Positions 54,117 to 63,226 of a stretch of DNA of 64,000 bases are shown piece after piece (position 1 is the first letter of the stretch; every line of letters begins with the position of its first letter). Below the pieces are notes generated by a model. That model was not told the DNA's origin. It did not search any database and saw nothing but the letters and a program-made list of their open reading frames with translations. The position numbers were made by a program, and so were the translations under genes. The DNA comes from JAVVHH01 sp965199585 (GTDB taxonomy: Bacteria; Pseudomonadota; Alphaproteobacteria; Acetobacterales; Acetobacteraceae): contig CBDASI010000002.1 in NCBI GenBank assembly GCA_965199585.1, positions 930,001 to 994,000 of the forward strand, read 5' to 3'.

Positions 54117-54997
54117 TACTAACCAATGCGTTCACGGGGTCGACATTGGTGGATCAGGATCGTGCGTCACTGATTTCCCGGTTTACCGCCTCGGCGTGGA
54201 GCCGTCAGGAGGTTCCGCTTCCAGCGAATGCGACCGTGTATAGAACCGGGCAAACTGCGACCGCTTCTGAGAGCGAGAAACTTCTCGATCCCTCGTTGAA
54301 GCGGGCGTGCTTAGGCTTGCAGCTTGCGCTTTCCGAAGGTCGTCGGTTGGTCGTCTTGACGCATTCTTCGAGGTTGGCACTCTCCGACACTGTCGCGACA
54401 GCACTACATAGCCTCGGCTACCAGAGTGTGTTCCATGGTCCAATTAACTCCGCATTTTCCGTTCTGGAAAGCTTGACGGATCGGTCGTTCGACGGTCGCG
54501 AGGCCATCGAAAAGCAGATCATCGTCATTGAGGATGCTCAAACGTTGAGCGCCGCCTTGTTGCAGACATTGATCCAGTCGAGTGAGGGGCACAGGTTTCC
54601 GTCGGCGCAGGTGTTGCTGGCCGGACGTCCCGAACTTTCGAGTAAGCTTAGCGGGAGGCAGCACGGGGCTTCTGTTGGCAGGATCGACCTGAAGCCTGAG
54701 GTGGTCATCGAACCCCGATCTGGATTGGAGTTTGATTTAGCCCGAGCTTGGAAGGGAGGCGAGGCAGCTAAACAGCGGGACGACAACCAGCAATATGGCA
54801 CGGGCGCTGCGGTGTCGCCTTTCCCAGCCTTGGCCGCGCTGCTCAACCAGCCTGCACCTGCTCGGTCTGTCAGGCGCAGAAATGCTGCGATCGCAGGTTT
54901 CGCTGCGCTCGGGCTTGGGCTAAGCGGCGGATTAGTTGGTGTAAACAAAAGCGTTCGTTCCAACCTGGTATCTTGGATTAAAACTATCTTAAGTTAA
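54113..54997 (+). CDS. degenerate ExeA/GspA-like AAA protein with C-terminal membrane helix
   Basis: The 294-residue product starts at a GTG that overlaps the upstream stop. Its layout follows the ExeA-type AAA ATPase found in EPS clusters: a strand and Walker-B-like IIVIEDAQTLSAALLQTLIQ, then QVLLAGRPELSSKL (sensor-1 region). Where Walker A should be, the sequence reads VLTHSSRLALSDTVA without the GxxxxGKT pattern, so nucleotide binding is doubtful. A C-terminal helix (AIAGFAALGLGLSGGLVGV) anchors it. It may have a structural role with the neighbouring copolymerase. Confidence 0.6.
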   Translation: MILTNAFTGSTLVDQDRASLISRFTASAWSRQEVPLPANATVYRTGQTATASESEKLLDPSLKRACLGLQLALSEGRRLVVLTHSSRLALSDTVATALHSLGYQSVFHGPINSAFSVLESLTDRSFDGREAIEKQIIVIEDAQTLSAALLQTLIQSSEGHRFPSAQVLLAGRPELSSKLSGRQHGASVGRIDLKPEVVIEPRSGLEFDLARAWKGGEAAKQRDDNQQYGTGAAVSPFPALAALLNQPAPARSVRRRNAAIAGFAALGLGLSGGLVGVNKSVRSNLVSWIKTILS

Positions 54998-55229
54998 TCC
55001 TGGTGTAATAGAGAGGGTCGGGGGCAGTACCCGATATCGCATGCGGCAAAATGTCGACATGATTAAGTGCCACGACAGGCTTTGATCGCGCTTAATTTCA
55101 GTGCGACCATCAGTTTAGGTGGCAGACCATCCCTTTGATGCAATCACGGCACCAAACACGACCGTCCGGCTCTGGAGAGCGCATGCCTACCGTTTCATTC
55201 AGCCCGAACCGCCCAGCTCCGGACAGATC

Positions 55230-57428
55230 ATGAGCATCATGACCAGCAGCGCCTCGCCTTCTGCAGAGGCAGCGTTTGCTGCTGACCAGCGTGTCCCAGT
55301 CAGTCGAATTTTCTCGGTATTCGGCCGTGCTAAATGCTCGATGCTTGTCATCGTTGTCGCACTGAATGCTGCGACCGTGCTCGCTATTTTCCAGCTCGAG
55401 CCTTACTACGACGCGTCGGCATCGGTTCTGATTGAAACTAGCAAAAGCGCGTTCAGCGACCTGCAGGCCGCGATCGGAAGCGTGACCACCGACACCATCG
55501 CATTGCGTACTCAGGCAGACATTGTCCAATCGCCCGCCATGGCTTTGAAGGTAGTTGATAAGCTCGACCTGGTGCATACGAGAGAGTTCGCTAAAGCGCT
55601 GCATCCTAACCCTTCTTTGGTCACGAGGGTCGCGCAACTTGTGTCGACGCGGCTGCAAATGCCGTCGGAGGCGCCGCGTGTTCTGACCGACCGAGAGCAA
55701 CGCCAGCTTGTAGCCGGGCTGGTGCTCCAAACGATGACGGTCAACAACGTCGGGCGCTCTTACATTATCGAAATCCGGATCAGAACGCATGATCCAGCAT
55801 TGAGTGCCAAGATCGCCAACGCGTACGCCGAGTTCTACGTCGCCTTTAATAAAGAAGTGAAGCAGGCCGCAATCACCCAGGGAAGCACGTTGCTGGATGC
55901 ACGACTGGCACCGTTGCGCGACCGCGTGCACGCGGCAGAGACGGCGGTTGAGACCTTCCGTGAACAAAATGGAATCATGCTCGCGCAGATGGGCAGCGGT
56001 ACCGCAGCTCAGCGCGACGGAACGACCATCGCGAGCCAGCAACTTGGCCAGGTGAACGCGAGCTATTCCGAGGCCATCGCCAATCTCGCACAGAAGGAAG
56101 GCACTCTCAATGCGGTGGACGCTGCCCGGCGACGGGGCAACGGCGTGTACGGTATTCCAGAGGTCATCGCGTCACCGCTGATCCAGCGCCTGCGCGAGCA
56201 GGAGGCGCAGATTACCTCCCGCATCGCCACGCAGAACGCGGTACCGAGTGCCTCCAACCCGCTCTTGCGCTCGACCAATGCTGAGCTCGCCGACGTACGC
56301 GGACAGATCAACTCGGAGGTCGCCAAGATCGTCGACAGCTTGCGCAGTGAGGTCGCTTCTGCCAGAGCGCGGCGCGACAGCCTGCAAGGGCGCCTCAGCC
56401 AGTTACAAACCGAAGTCACCACCCAGAACCAGGCCGGAGTCGTTCTCAAGCAGCTCGAGAGCGATGCTGACGCGGCGCGCACCACCTACCGCGACTTCCT
56501 AAGCCGTTACGAGCAGACGTCCAACCAGCTTGCCTTGCAGGAGCCTGATGCACGATTGGTCTCGACGGCTGAAGCGCCCTTACTGCGCGCCGGCCCACCG
56601 CGGGTGCTGTATTCTGCCATCGGATTTTTCGTTTCGCTCGTCCTTGCCGCCTCGCTCGCCTTCATCAAGAATTGGCGCTGGGCTCGGGCTGTGCGCACAC
56701 CACATCAACTCGAGACTGAGACCGGGCTGACGTCATTGGGAATGATTCCAACCCTTCGCGGACGCGCCGGCGCCCGCTCGCAGTTTCGCCTACGAGCCGG
56801 TCGGGAAGCGCTCAATCTGCTCCACAGCATGCTCAAATCTGGACCGAAGAAGGCCGCGCCTCGGGTCGTAATGGTCACGTCGGCTCTGCCGGGCGAAGGG
56901 AAGACCTGGTTCGCTACGACCTTCGCCGGCAACGCCGGACGTATTGGCGACCGCGTGTTGCTCGTCGACTGCGACCGACACCGTCCAAGCGTCGCCAAGG
57001 TACTTGGCCTCCCAGGTGCCGAGGACGATCTTTCGGAGCAGAATTCACCCTTTCTGTTGCGTCGAGAGGTGCTGAAGAACGTTGACGTTATGACGCTGCG
57101 GTTGAGTAATCCCGAGGGATGGGAAGGTATGCGGGGGCTATTACGGGCCGCTCGCGAACATTACGAACTGATCGTTCTCGACACCCCCCCAGTGCTGATA
57201 TCGGCCGACGCCGCATCCCTCGCATCGGCGGCGGACGGAGTCGTCATGGTCGTGCGGTGGGGTGTGACGTCGGTTGCTAAGGTGCAGGCCGCTTTGCGCA
57301 TGTTGCGGTCGGTCGGCGCGCCGATCATCGGCGGCATGCTAAGCCAGGTAAGCGTAGAGAAGCTCAGTAAATCGGAAGCAGACAATGCTGCAGTCGACTT
57401 CAACGACTATTACCGCCAGCCTATCTAG
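55230..57428 (+). CDS. polysaccharide copolymerase with tyrosine-autokinase domain (Wzc/GumC-like)
   Basis: The protein controls polymer length and export in the inner membrane. It has an N-terminal Wzz domain with membrane helix (CSMLVIVVALNAATVLAIFQ), a long periplasmic coiled coil, a second helix near VLYSAIGFFVSLVLAASLAF and a cytoplasmic BY-kinase domain: Walker A ALPGEGKTWFA, Walker A' VLLVDCDRHRPS and Walker B LIVLDTPPVL. The C-terminal tyrosine cluster is very short (DYYRQPI). The ATG at 55230 is chosen; a GTG at 55119 would add 37 poorly conserved residues. Confidence 0.92.
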   Translation: MSIMTSSASPSAEAAFAADQRVPVSRIFSVFGRAKCSMLVIVVALNAATVLAIFQLEPYYDASASVLIETSKSAFSDLQAAIGSVTTDTIALRTQADIVQSPAMALKVVDKLDLVHTREFAKALHPNPSLVTRVAQLVSTRLQMPSEAPRVLTDREQRQLVAGLVLQTMTVNNVGRSYIIEIRIRTHDPALSAKIANAYAEFYVAFNKEVKQAAITQGSTLLDARLAPLRDRVHAAETAVETFREQNGIMLAQMGSGTAAQRDGTTIASQQLGQVNASYSEAIANLAQKEGTLNAVDAARRRGNGVYGIPEVIASPLIQRLREQEAQITSRIATQNAVPSASNPLLRSTNAELADVRGQINSEVAKIVDSLRSEVASARARRDSLQGRLSQLQTEVTTQNQAGVVLKQLESDADAARTTYRDFLSRYEQTSNQLALQEPDARLVSTAEAPLLRAGPPRVLYSAIGFFVSLVLAASLAFIKNWRWARAVRTPHQLETETGLTSLGMIPTLRGRAGARSQFRLRAGREALNLLHSMLKSGPKKAAPRVVMVTSALPGEGKTWFATTFAGNAGRIGDRVLLVDCDRHRPSVAKVLGLPGAEDDLSEQNSPFLLRREVLKNVDVMTLRLSNPEGWEGMRGLLRAAREHYELIVLDTPPVLISADAASLASAADGVVMVVRWGVTSVAKVQAALRMLRSVGAPIIGGMLSQVSVEKLSKSEADNAAVDFNDYYRQPI

Positions 57429-57437
57429 TTACACGAC

Positions 57438-58859
57438 GTGACATCCTTTAGCCTTCTAGCACTACCGGCGACGCTGATTGCTTGTATGCGACCGGTGTGG
57501 CTGCTGCAACTTGCAACCGTTTTCTCGATCTTCGAGGCCGCCGCGGCCCTGGTGCTCGGCGGGTTTGGGCTGCAGCCGGCCCTCGTACCGGCTTCATTGT
57601 TCGTCGCTTATGTCGTCCTGCAGATTTTGCTCGGGGTGAATTACGTCGGATCAAGTCGAGTGTGGTGGGCGGTGATACCGTTCGGATGCATGACGGTGTG
57701 GGCGGTTGCGGGATCGTGGCTGCTGCCGCAGCTTTTTGCCGGCGAGGTGTATGTGTGGCCGCAGAAGTTGGAGCCGCCCGTCGTGTCGGTCCTACTTCAG
57801 CCGACCACGGCCAACCTCAACCAAGTCCTGTATTTGATCGTCAACTCCGTCGTACTCATCATGAGCGCGCTGTTTTTCAGTGGAACACGATCATACGCCG
57901 TTCGCGTCATGCAAGCGTATTTCCTGAGTGGGTTTCTGGCAGTTGGCATCGGCTTTTGGCAGTTTGCCTACAAGCTGGCAGGCGTGCCGTTCCCTGACTC
58001 TTTTCTGTTTTCCAACCCTGGCTGGGCAATTCTCGAGGGTCAGACTGTGGGTCTGGTGCCACGAATCAGCGGATCGTTCAGTGAGCCCGCAGCCTTCGCC
58101 GGATATGTGGCCGGCATTCTGTGCTGTACGGGATGGCTCATCTTGCGAGGCCATCGTGGTTTGACGATAAGGGCCCTATTTGGCTTCGCCCTACTTGCCA
58201 TGATCTGTTCAACGTCAACGACGGCATACGGTGTCCTCGCTTTGATGCTCGCGACGCTTCCGATATATTCGGCAGTGACCGGATCTTGGAGCCTGATGAT
58301 CCGCATCATACTCGGCGTCATACTATTGGCCACGGCTCTAGGCTGCATTTACCTGTTCGTGTCCGCCTATCTGCCCGAAACGATGAATGCGATTGACCAG
58401 ATCGTCGCCGACACGATGGATAAAAGCGGAAGCTCATCCTACCAAGAGCGCACCGCGGCGGATCTCGACAGTCTCAGCCTAGTCTTACCAACCTATGGCC
58501 TTGGTGTTGGCTGGGGAAGCAATCGCTCATCGAGCCTCATTCCGGGGCTACTGGCCAATATTGGCTTTTGGGGAGTTCTCGTCATCATATGGTTTGGTTG
58601 GCGTGTGGCCGCAATGGTCTCGCAAGCTCGAAGAGTGTTGCTCGAACCAGCAGATGCACGCGTTCTAGACGGTGCGACCGGAGCGATCGTCGGCTACCTG
58701 GCCGCAGGCGTATTGTCGGGTCCCGTCATTACCTCGGTCGCCTTCTACGTCTTTATAGGCGTCCTGATCGGCACGTCCGCACGGATAGTTTCGGGGCCGT
58801 CTGCGCCGCGACTGGTGCGAGTGCCTGCACAGCCGCGGACGATACCGTTTCCGTCATGA
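57438..58859 (+). CDS. Wzy-type EPS polymerase (O-antigen ligase-like membrane protein)
   Basis: The 473-residue protein has about ten to eleven membrane helices and a large periplasmic loop before the last helices, as in Wzy and GumE-type polymerases. It contains RISGSFSEPAAFAGYVAGIL and LPTYGLGVGWGSNRSSSLIP, patterns common in Wzy. It starts at a GTG nine bases after the copolymerase gene and its stop overlaps the next ATG. Wzy joins flipped repeat units into polymer; the call is by topology and context. Confidence 0.82.
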   Translation: MTSFSLLALPATLIACMRPVWLLQLATVFSIFEAAAALVLGGFGLQPALVPASLFVAYVVLQILLGVNYVGSSRVWWAVIPFGCMTVWAVAGSWLLPQLFAGEVYVWPQKLEPPVVSVLLQPTTANLNQVLYLIVNSVVLIMSALFFSGTRSYAVRVMQAYFLSGFLAVGIGFWQFAYKLAGVPFPDSFLFSNPGWAILEGQTVGLVPRISGSFSEPAAFAGYVAGILCCTGWLILRGHRGLTIRALFGFALLAMICSTSTTAYGVLALMLATLPIYSAVTGSWSLMIRIILGVILLATALGCIYLFVSAYLPETMNAIDQIVADTMDKSGSSSYQERTAADLDSLSLVLPTYGLGVGWGSNRSSSLIPGLLANIGFWGVLVIIWFGWRVAAMVSQARRVLLEPADARVLDGATGAIVGYLAAGVLSGPVITSVAFYVFIGVLIGTSARIVSGPSAPRLVRVPAQPRTIPFPS

Positions 58860-59959
58860 CCGGCGCGCTTCAGCCTTTATACGTGAACGGCAGGTTCCTG
58901 CATCAGCCCCTGAGCGGTGTGCAGCGCTTCGCGCTCGAGATCACGGCAGCGCTCGGCCGGATCTGGCCTGGTCCGACGCCTGTTCTGTTGGTGCCGCGGG
59001 GAGCTCGGGTAGAGGGTGCGCCGATCGGCACGCGCACAGTTGGCACGCGACAAGGTGCCGCTTGGGAGCAACTCGACCTGCCGCGCCATGCCGCCGATGG
59101 CTTTTTGCTCAACCTGGGCAACACCGCCCCCCTCTTGGTTAAGCGGCAGGCGGTTGTTATCCACGACACCGGCGCCTTTTCCACACCGGAGGCGTATTCG
59201 CCTGCCTTCTTGATGTATTACCGGTTTCTGCATCGCTTGCTGGTGCGAACCAACACGCGAATTTTGACGGTCTCAGAGGCGTCGCGGCAGGATATTCTTC
59301 ACCATCTTGGCACCCCAAGGCACGAGATCGGCCTGATTAGCGAAGGTGCGGACCATCTAGATCGGATCACCGCCGAGCCTGCGGCTCTAAACCGGCACGC
59401 GCTAGAGCCTGGAAAATTCGTTCTCGCCGTGGGGAATCTTGCTGCTCACAAAAACCTGTCATCCTTGACCGAGCTCGCGCAGCGTCTTGAACGACGACGC
59501 ATTCCGCTAGTCGTCACCGGCCAGGTCGATACAAAGGTATTCAATACTAAACACACCAGCCTACCGGAACCGGCGCGTTACGTAGGCCGGGTCAACGACG
59601 GCGAACTCAAGGCGCTTTATCAGACGGCTGCCTGCTTCGTCTCCCCATCGCGGTATGAAGGTTTTGGGCTGCCGGCCGCCGAGGCGATGGCGTGCGGCTG
59701 TCCGGTGGTCGTTAGCGCGATCCCCGCACTGAAAGAGATCTGCGGCAACGCAGCCGTATTCGTCGATCCGCTCTCGCCAGGTAATATCGCCCAAGGCGTC
59801 GAGCGCCTACTCGACGACCCGGCCTTGCATGAACGCCTGCGCCACGACGGCCTGTTGCAAGCGGCGAATTTCACTTGGCAGAAAGCAGCCACCGCACTGG
59901 TCGCCTCGCTACTTCCCGCGTTCAGCGACACGGCGCCGCGAGCCTCGGCAGCGGCTTGA
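58856..59959 (+). CDS. glycosyltransferase family 4 (mannosyltransferase-like)
   Basis: The 367-residue product starts at an ATG overlapping the Wzy stop and reads MTGALQPLYVNGRFLHQPLS, typical of family 4 transferases that recognise lipid-linked acceptors. The donor-binding region is YEGFGLPAAEAMACGCPVVV with its E-x7-E pair, and FVLAVGNLAAHKN lies in the middle. It adds a sugar to the growing lipid-linked repeat unit. Longer readings to 58568 overlap the polymerase gene. Confidence 0.93.
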   Translation: MTGALQPLYVNGRFLHQPLSGVQRFALEITAALGRIWPGPTPVLLVPRGARVEGAPIGTRTVGTRQGAAWEQLDLPRHAADGFLLNLGNTAPLLVKRQAVVIHDTGAFSTPEAYSPAFLMYYRFLHRLLVRTNTRILTVSEASRQDILHHLGTPRHEIGLISEGADHLDRITAEPAALNRHALEPGKFVLAVGNLAAHKNLSSLTELAQRLERRRIPLVVTGQVDTKVFNTKHTSLPEPARYVGRVNDGELKALYQTAACFVSPSRYEGFGLPAAEAMACGCPVVVSAIPALKEICGNAAVFVDPLSPGNIAQGVERLLDDPALHERLRHDGLLQAANFTWQKAATALVASLLPAFSDTAPRASAAA

Positions 59960-59969
59960 AAGAGTATCG

Positions 59970-60854
59970 GTGAAACACTCGCTCAAGATCGCGGTCGGTC
60001 TGCCGACGGCTGGACGGCCAAGTATTCTCTGCGAAACACTGCGCGAGCTCCGCCTGCAAACGCGACAGCCAGACTGGGTTGTCGTGTGCGGTACTAAGCC
60101 GGCCGACGTAGAAGGAGTAGACGAGACGTTTGCCGGAGTTCAAACGCTCTTACCTGCCGAGACCGGGCTGACGCGGCAGCGCAACGCGATCCTAAACGCT
60201 GTTCAGACTGCCGACATCATCGTTTTCTTCGATGACGATTTTTTTCCAGACAAAAATTACCTAAGCGCGATCGAGCAGGCGATGATTTCGGCCCCGGCCA
60301 TCGTCATCGCAACCGGGCTCGTGCTCGCGGACGGCATCACTGGCCCTGGCCTCACACCTGCTGGCGCTCGGGCTATTTTGGCGCGGGGTGTCCAGCACAC
60401 GGCGGCAACCATACCGGTCTTCACTGGATATGGCTGCAACATGGCACTCCGGCTGGAGCCGATGCGACGTCACCACTTGACCTTCGATGGTCGGCTTCCC
60501 CTCTATGGCTGGCAGGAAGACGTCGATTTTTCGAGACGGTTGGCTCTCTTCGGCGACGTCGTCCAAGTCGGTGCAGCGCACGGAGTTCATCTCGGTGTCA
60601 AGTCCGGCCGAGCCTCCGGAGTCCGACTTGGCTACTCGCAGATAGTCAATCCGCTATATTTGAGCGGTAAGAGATCCGGTTATCCGTATGGTCGCGCGAT
60701 CATGCACATGGCCAAGAACTTGGTGATGAACGCACTCAAATCGCCAAGACCAGAGCCATACGTCGACCGCCGCGGTCGACTACGCGGCAACTTAGTCGCG
60801 TTGAGCGATGTGCTCCGAGGGCGGCTCCGCCCGGAGCGCATCCTGGAACTTTAA
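59970..60854 (+). CDS. glycosyltransferase family 2
   Basis: The 294-residue product starts at a GTG (VKHSLKIAVGLPTAGRPSIL) 10 bases after the previous gene. It has the GT-A fold segment ADIIVFFDDDFFPDKNYLSA, with the DxD-type metal site in FDDDFF, and YGWQEDVDFSRRL near the end, the catalytic region of family 2. It is the second transferase of the EPS operon; the linkage is unknown. Confidence 0.92.
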   Translation: MKHSLKIAVGLPTAGRPSILCETLRELRLQTRQPDWVVVCGTKPADVEGVDETFAGVQTLLPAETGLTRQRNAILNAVQTADIIVFFDDDFFPDKNYLSAIEQAMISAPAIVIATGLVLADGITGPGLTPAGARAILARGVQHTAATIPVFTGYGCNMALRLEPMRRHHLTFDGRLPLYGWQEDVDFSRRLALFGDVVQVGAAHGVHLGVKSGRASGVRLGYSQIVNPLYLSGKRSGYPYGRAIMHMAKNLVMNALKSPRPEPYVDRRGRLRGNLVALSDVLRGRLRPERILEL

Positions 60855-61278
60855 TTACAGTGACGAGTAGGCGAGATAATTCGGTTGTTAAGAAACCAGC
60901 ATATTTGTTACGCTTGCATGCCAGTATAGTTTTGTGGATTCATCTCAGATGCCACCTCGACGGGCTGCACAAAAACATCTAGTCGCTCTGGACGATCTCC
61001 GAGGCTTCGCGGCGCTCTCGGTTACGATCATGCATATCAGCGCCTGGCTCGGCCTGCCGCACGTCTTCGGACACGCATATCACGCGGTGCATCTTTTCTT
61101 CGTCCTCAGCGGTTTCGTTATCGCGGTGAACTATGAGCCGAAGCTTCTCAACGGCACATATGTTTCTGAATTCTTCTATCGCCGTATCGTCAGGATTACC
61201 CCGATGCTCATCCTCGGTGCCGTTTTTGGATATGTTTGCACCGGCTTGGGCAGCAATGAATTTGGACCACTTTATCTA

Positions 61279-62424
61279 GTAGATAACACCTGACGGAAGA
61301 GTCCCTCATGGGATTCCGGCCGGAGCGTTGCCGTGCGAATCTGCGGGATGCTCACCGGTATCTCGATTAGCTTCAGCCCCGCCAATCGCGTTCGCCTCGT
61401 CGAGATCGCAGCGGATCGTAACAGCCCACAAAAGCACGTCTGGCGCACCCAGATCGTATTGCTGTCGGCCGATGGCGTCGGCACCAAGGAGATCATGCGC
61501 GTCCCCGGCACGTCAAAGACCTGCGTCTGGCGTTGGCAGCAGCGCTTCATGGAGGCGGGCGTGGACGGGTTGTTGGTCGACAAGACCCGCCCCTCGCGCA
61601 TCCCGCCGCTGGCTGATGCTGTAACCGAGCGCGTGGTGGCTTTGACATTGACCGAACCGCCCGGTGAAACCACGCATTGGACTGCCGCCGCCGTGGCTAC
61701 GGCTTGCTCGATCAGCGTCAGCTCGGTGCACCGTATCTGGCGCAGCCACGGTCTGCGGCCGCATCAAATCCGGCAGTTCAAGCTGTCCAACGATCCGCAG
61801 TTCGCGGCCAAGGTGCGCGATATCGTCGGCCTCTACGTCAACCCGCCGGAGCATGCCGTCGTGCTGTCGGTCGATGAGAAAAGCCAAATCCAGGCGCTCG
61901 ACCGCACTCAGCCCGGCCTGCCGCTGAAGAAAGGGCGCTGTGGCACCCTGACCCACGACTACAAGAGGAACGGCACGACCACTCTATTCGCCACCTTCAA
62001 TGTGCTGGAAGGCAGCGTTATCGGCCGCTGCATGCAGCGGCACACCCATCAGGAATTCATCCGCTTCCTGAACGCCATCGAGAACCAGGTTCCAGCCAAC
62101 AAGCAGGTTCACGTCGTGCTCGACAACTATGCCACCCACAAGCACCCCAAGGTCGTCGAATGGCTTGGTCGGCACGAGCGCATCACTTTCCACTTCACGC
62201 CGACCTCCTCGTCATGGATCAACGCCGTCGAAGGTTTCTTCGCCAAGCTGACCAACCGCAGGCTCAAACGCGGCGTGTTCCACTCCATCGTTGCCCTGCA
62301 GACTGCCATCAACCGCTTCGTCAAAGAAGCCAACCAGAACCCAAAGCCCTTCCGCTGGACCAAGGACCCGGACAAAATCATTGCAGCCGTCCGCCGAGGG
62401 CACCAAGCGTTAGATTCGCACCAC
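61279..62424 (+). mobile_element. IS630-family element inserted in the acyltransferase gene
   Basis: The 1146-base element is flanked by TA on both sides (61277-61278 and 62425-62426). The ends GTAGATAACACCTGACG and the complement GTGGTGCGAATCTAACG are related inverted repeats. The transposase is intact in one frame. Confidence 0.9.
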
Positions 62425-62427
62425 TAG
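61333..62427 (+). CDS. IS630-family transposase
   Basis: The 364-residue product has an N-terminal helix-turn-helix pair (ADGVGTKEIMRVPGTSKTCV) and a DDE core: Asp in VVLSVDEKSQIQALDRTQPG, Asp in VHVVLDNYATHKHPKV and Glu in SWINAVEGFFAKLTNRR. Length and motifs match single-frame IS630 transposases, a different branch from the element at 50822. Its true start may be a little downstream. It is intact, so the element may be active. Confidence 0.93.
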   Translation: MRICGMLTGISISFSPANRVRLVEIAADRNSPQKHVWRTQIVLLSADGVGTKEIMRVPGTSKTCVWRWQQRFMEAGVDGLLVDKTRPSRIPPLADAVTERVVALTLTEPPGETTHWTAAAVATACSISVSSVHRIWRSHGLRPHQIRQFKLSNDPQFAAKVRDIVGLYVNPPEHAVVLSVDEKSQIQALDRTQPGLPLKKGRCGTLTHDYKRNGTTTLFATFNVLEGSVIGRCMQRHTHQEFIRFLNAIENQVPANKQVHVVLDNYATHKHPKVVEWLGRHERITFHFTPTSSSWINAVEGFFAKLTNRRLKRGVFHSIVALQTAINRFVKEANQNPKPFRWTKDPDKIIAAVRRGHQALDSHH

Positions 62428-63226
62428 CTTCGGCGCTGCTGCTGATTCCGTCATTCGCCTTGCCAGAAATGTTCCCGCTCAACCCGGCCGAGTGGTCGTT
62501 GCTGTTCGAGATCATCGCCAACGCGCTTCACGCTTTCTGCGCACGGTGGCTAACCACGAGCCGGCTCGTGGTTGTCGTCGGCACTCTTAGCCATCGTCGG
62601 GCTTGGCCTTGACGCTGGATACGGCCACCTCTCGGGCGGTAATTCGACCGACACATTCGTGCTCAGATTGTGGCGGGTCTTGTATGGATATTTTGCCGGC
62701 GTCTTAATCTATCGGTTGTGGCACGCCGTGAAGCTCCCCGAACTCAAGATCCCACTCTGGCTGCTTGTGGCACTCATGATAGGGGAATTTGCCGTTCCGG
62801 GTCACTTCTTGGATGGGTTCAGAGACGCGGCTTTCATGATTTTCTTCGGCTCGCTCATCGTTGGCGCAGCACTGACACCTCAGCACAGACCTATCTCTAG
62901 CCCGTTTTCGACCTTTCTAGGAGAAATGTCTTACCCGCTCTATCTTATTCACTGGCCAGTTCTTTTTATAGCGATATCCCTACTTCCGGAGGATCCATCG
63001 ACGCTTCTTTCAATTGTCTTTATCGTCTTTACTCTTGGCATCGCGCTTGCACTGGCCTGGGTATCCTTGACCTGGATCGACAGGCCCACGAGGCGGCTTC
63101 TGTTGAGCTTGCCTTACCTGCCGGGCAGCTTGATCGGTCTACTCACCGACAACAGCATGGTGAAAGTCTCTTTCAACGGCGTTGACCACCACTAGCGGGC
63201 GAACTGTTCCTTCGTGCCTTAGCGGT

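Larger units (their letters stand above)
60934..63195 (+). pseudogene. acyltransferase family 3 (OafA-like), split by IS630 and frameshifted
   Basis: The GTG at 60934 opens a product with LVALDDLRGFAALSVTIMHI, an AT3 start with the catalytic His in MHISAW. At 61277 an IS630 is inserted at a TA. Beyond it (from 62425) the frame is restored: GPLYL joins ASALLLIPSFALPEMFPLNP. About 50 residues later one base is missing near 62570, and the frame changes to LLAIVGLGLDAGYGHLSGGN to the end, with SYPLYLIHWPVLFIAISLLP. The family O-acylates (mostly acetylates) extracellular polymers, so the EPS acetylation step is likely lost. Confidence 0.88.
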
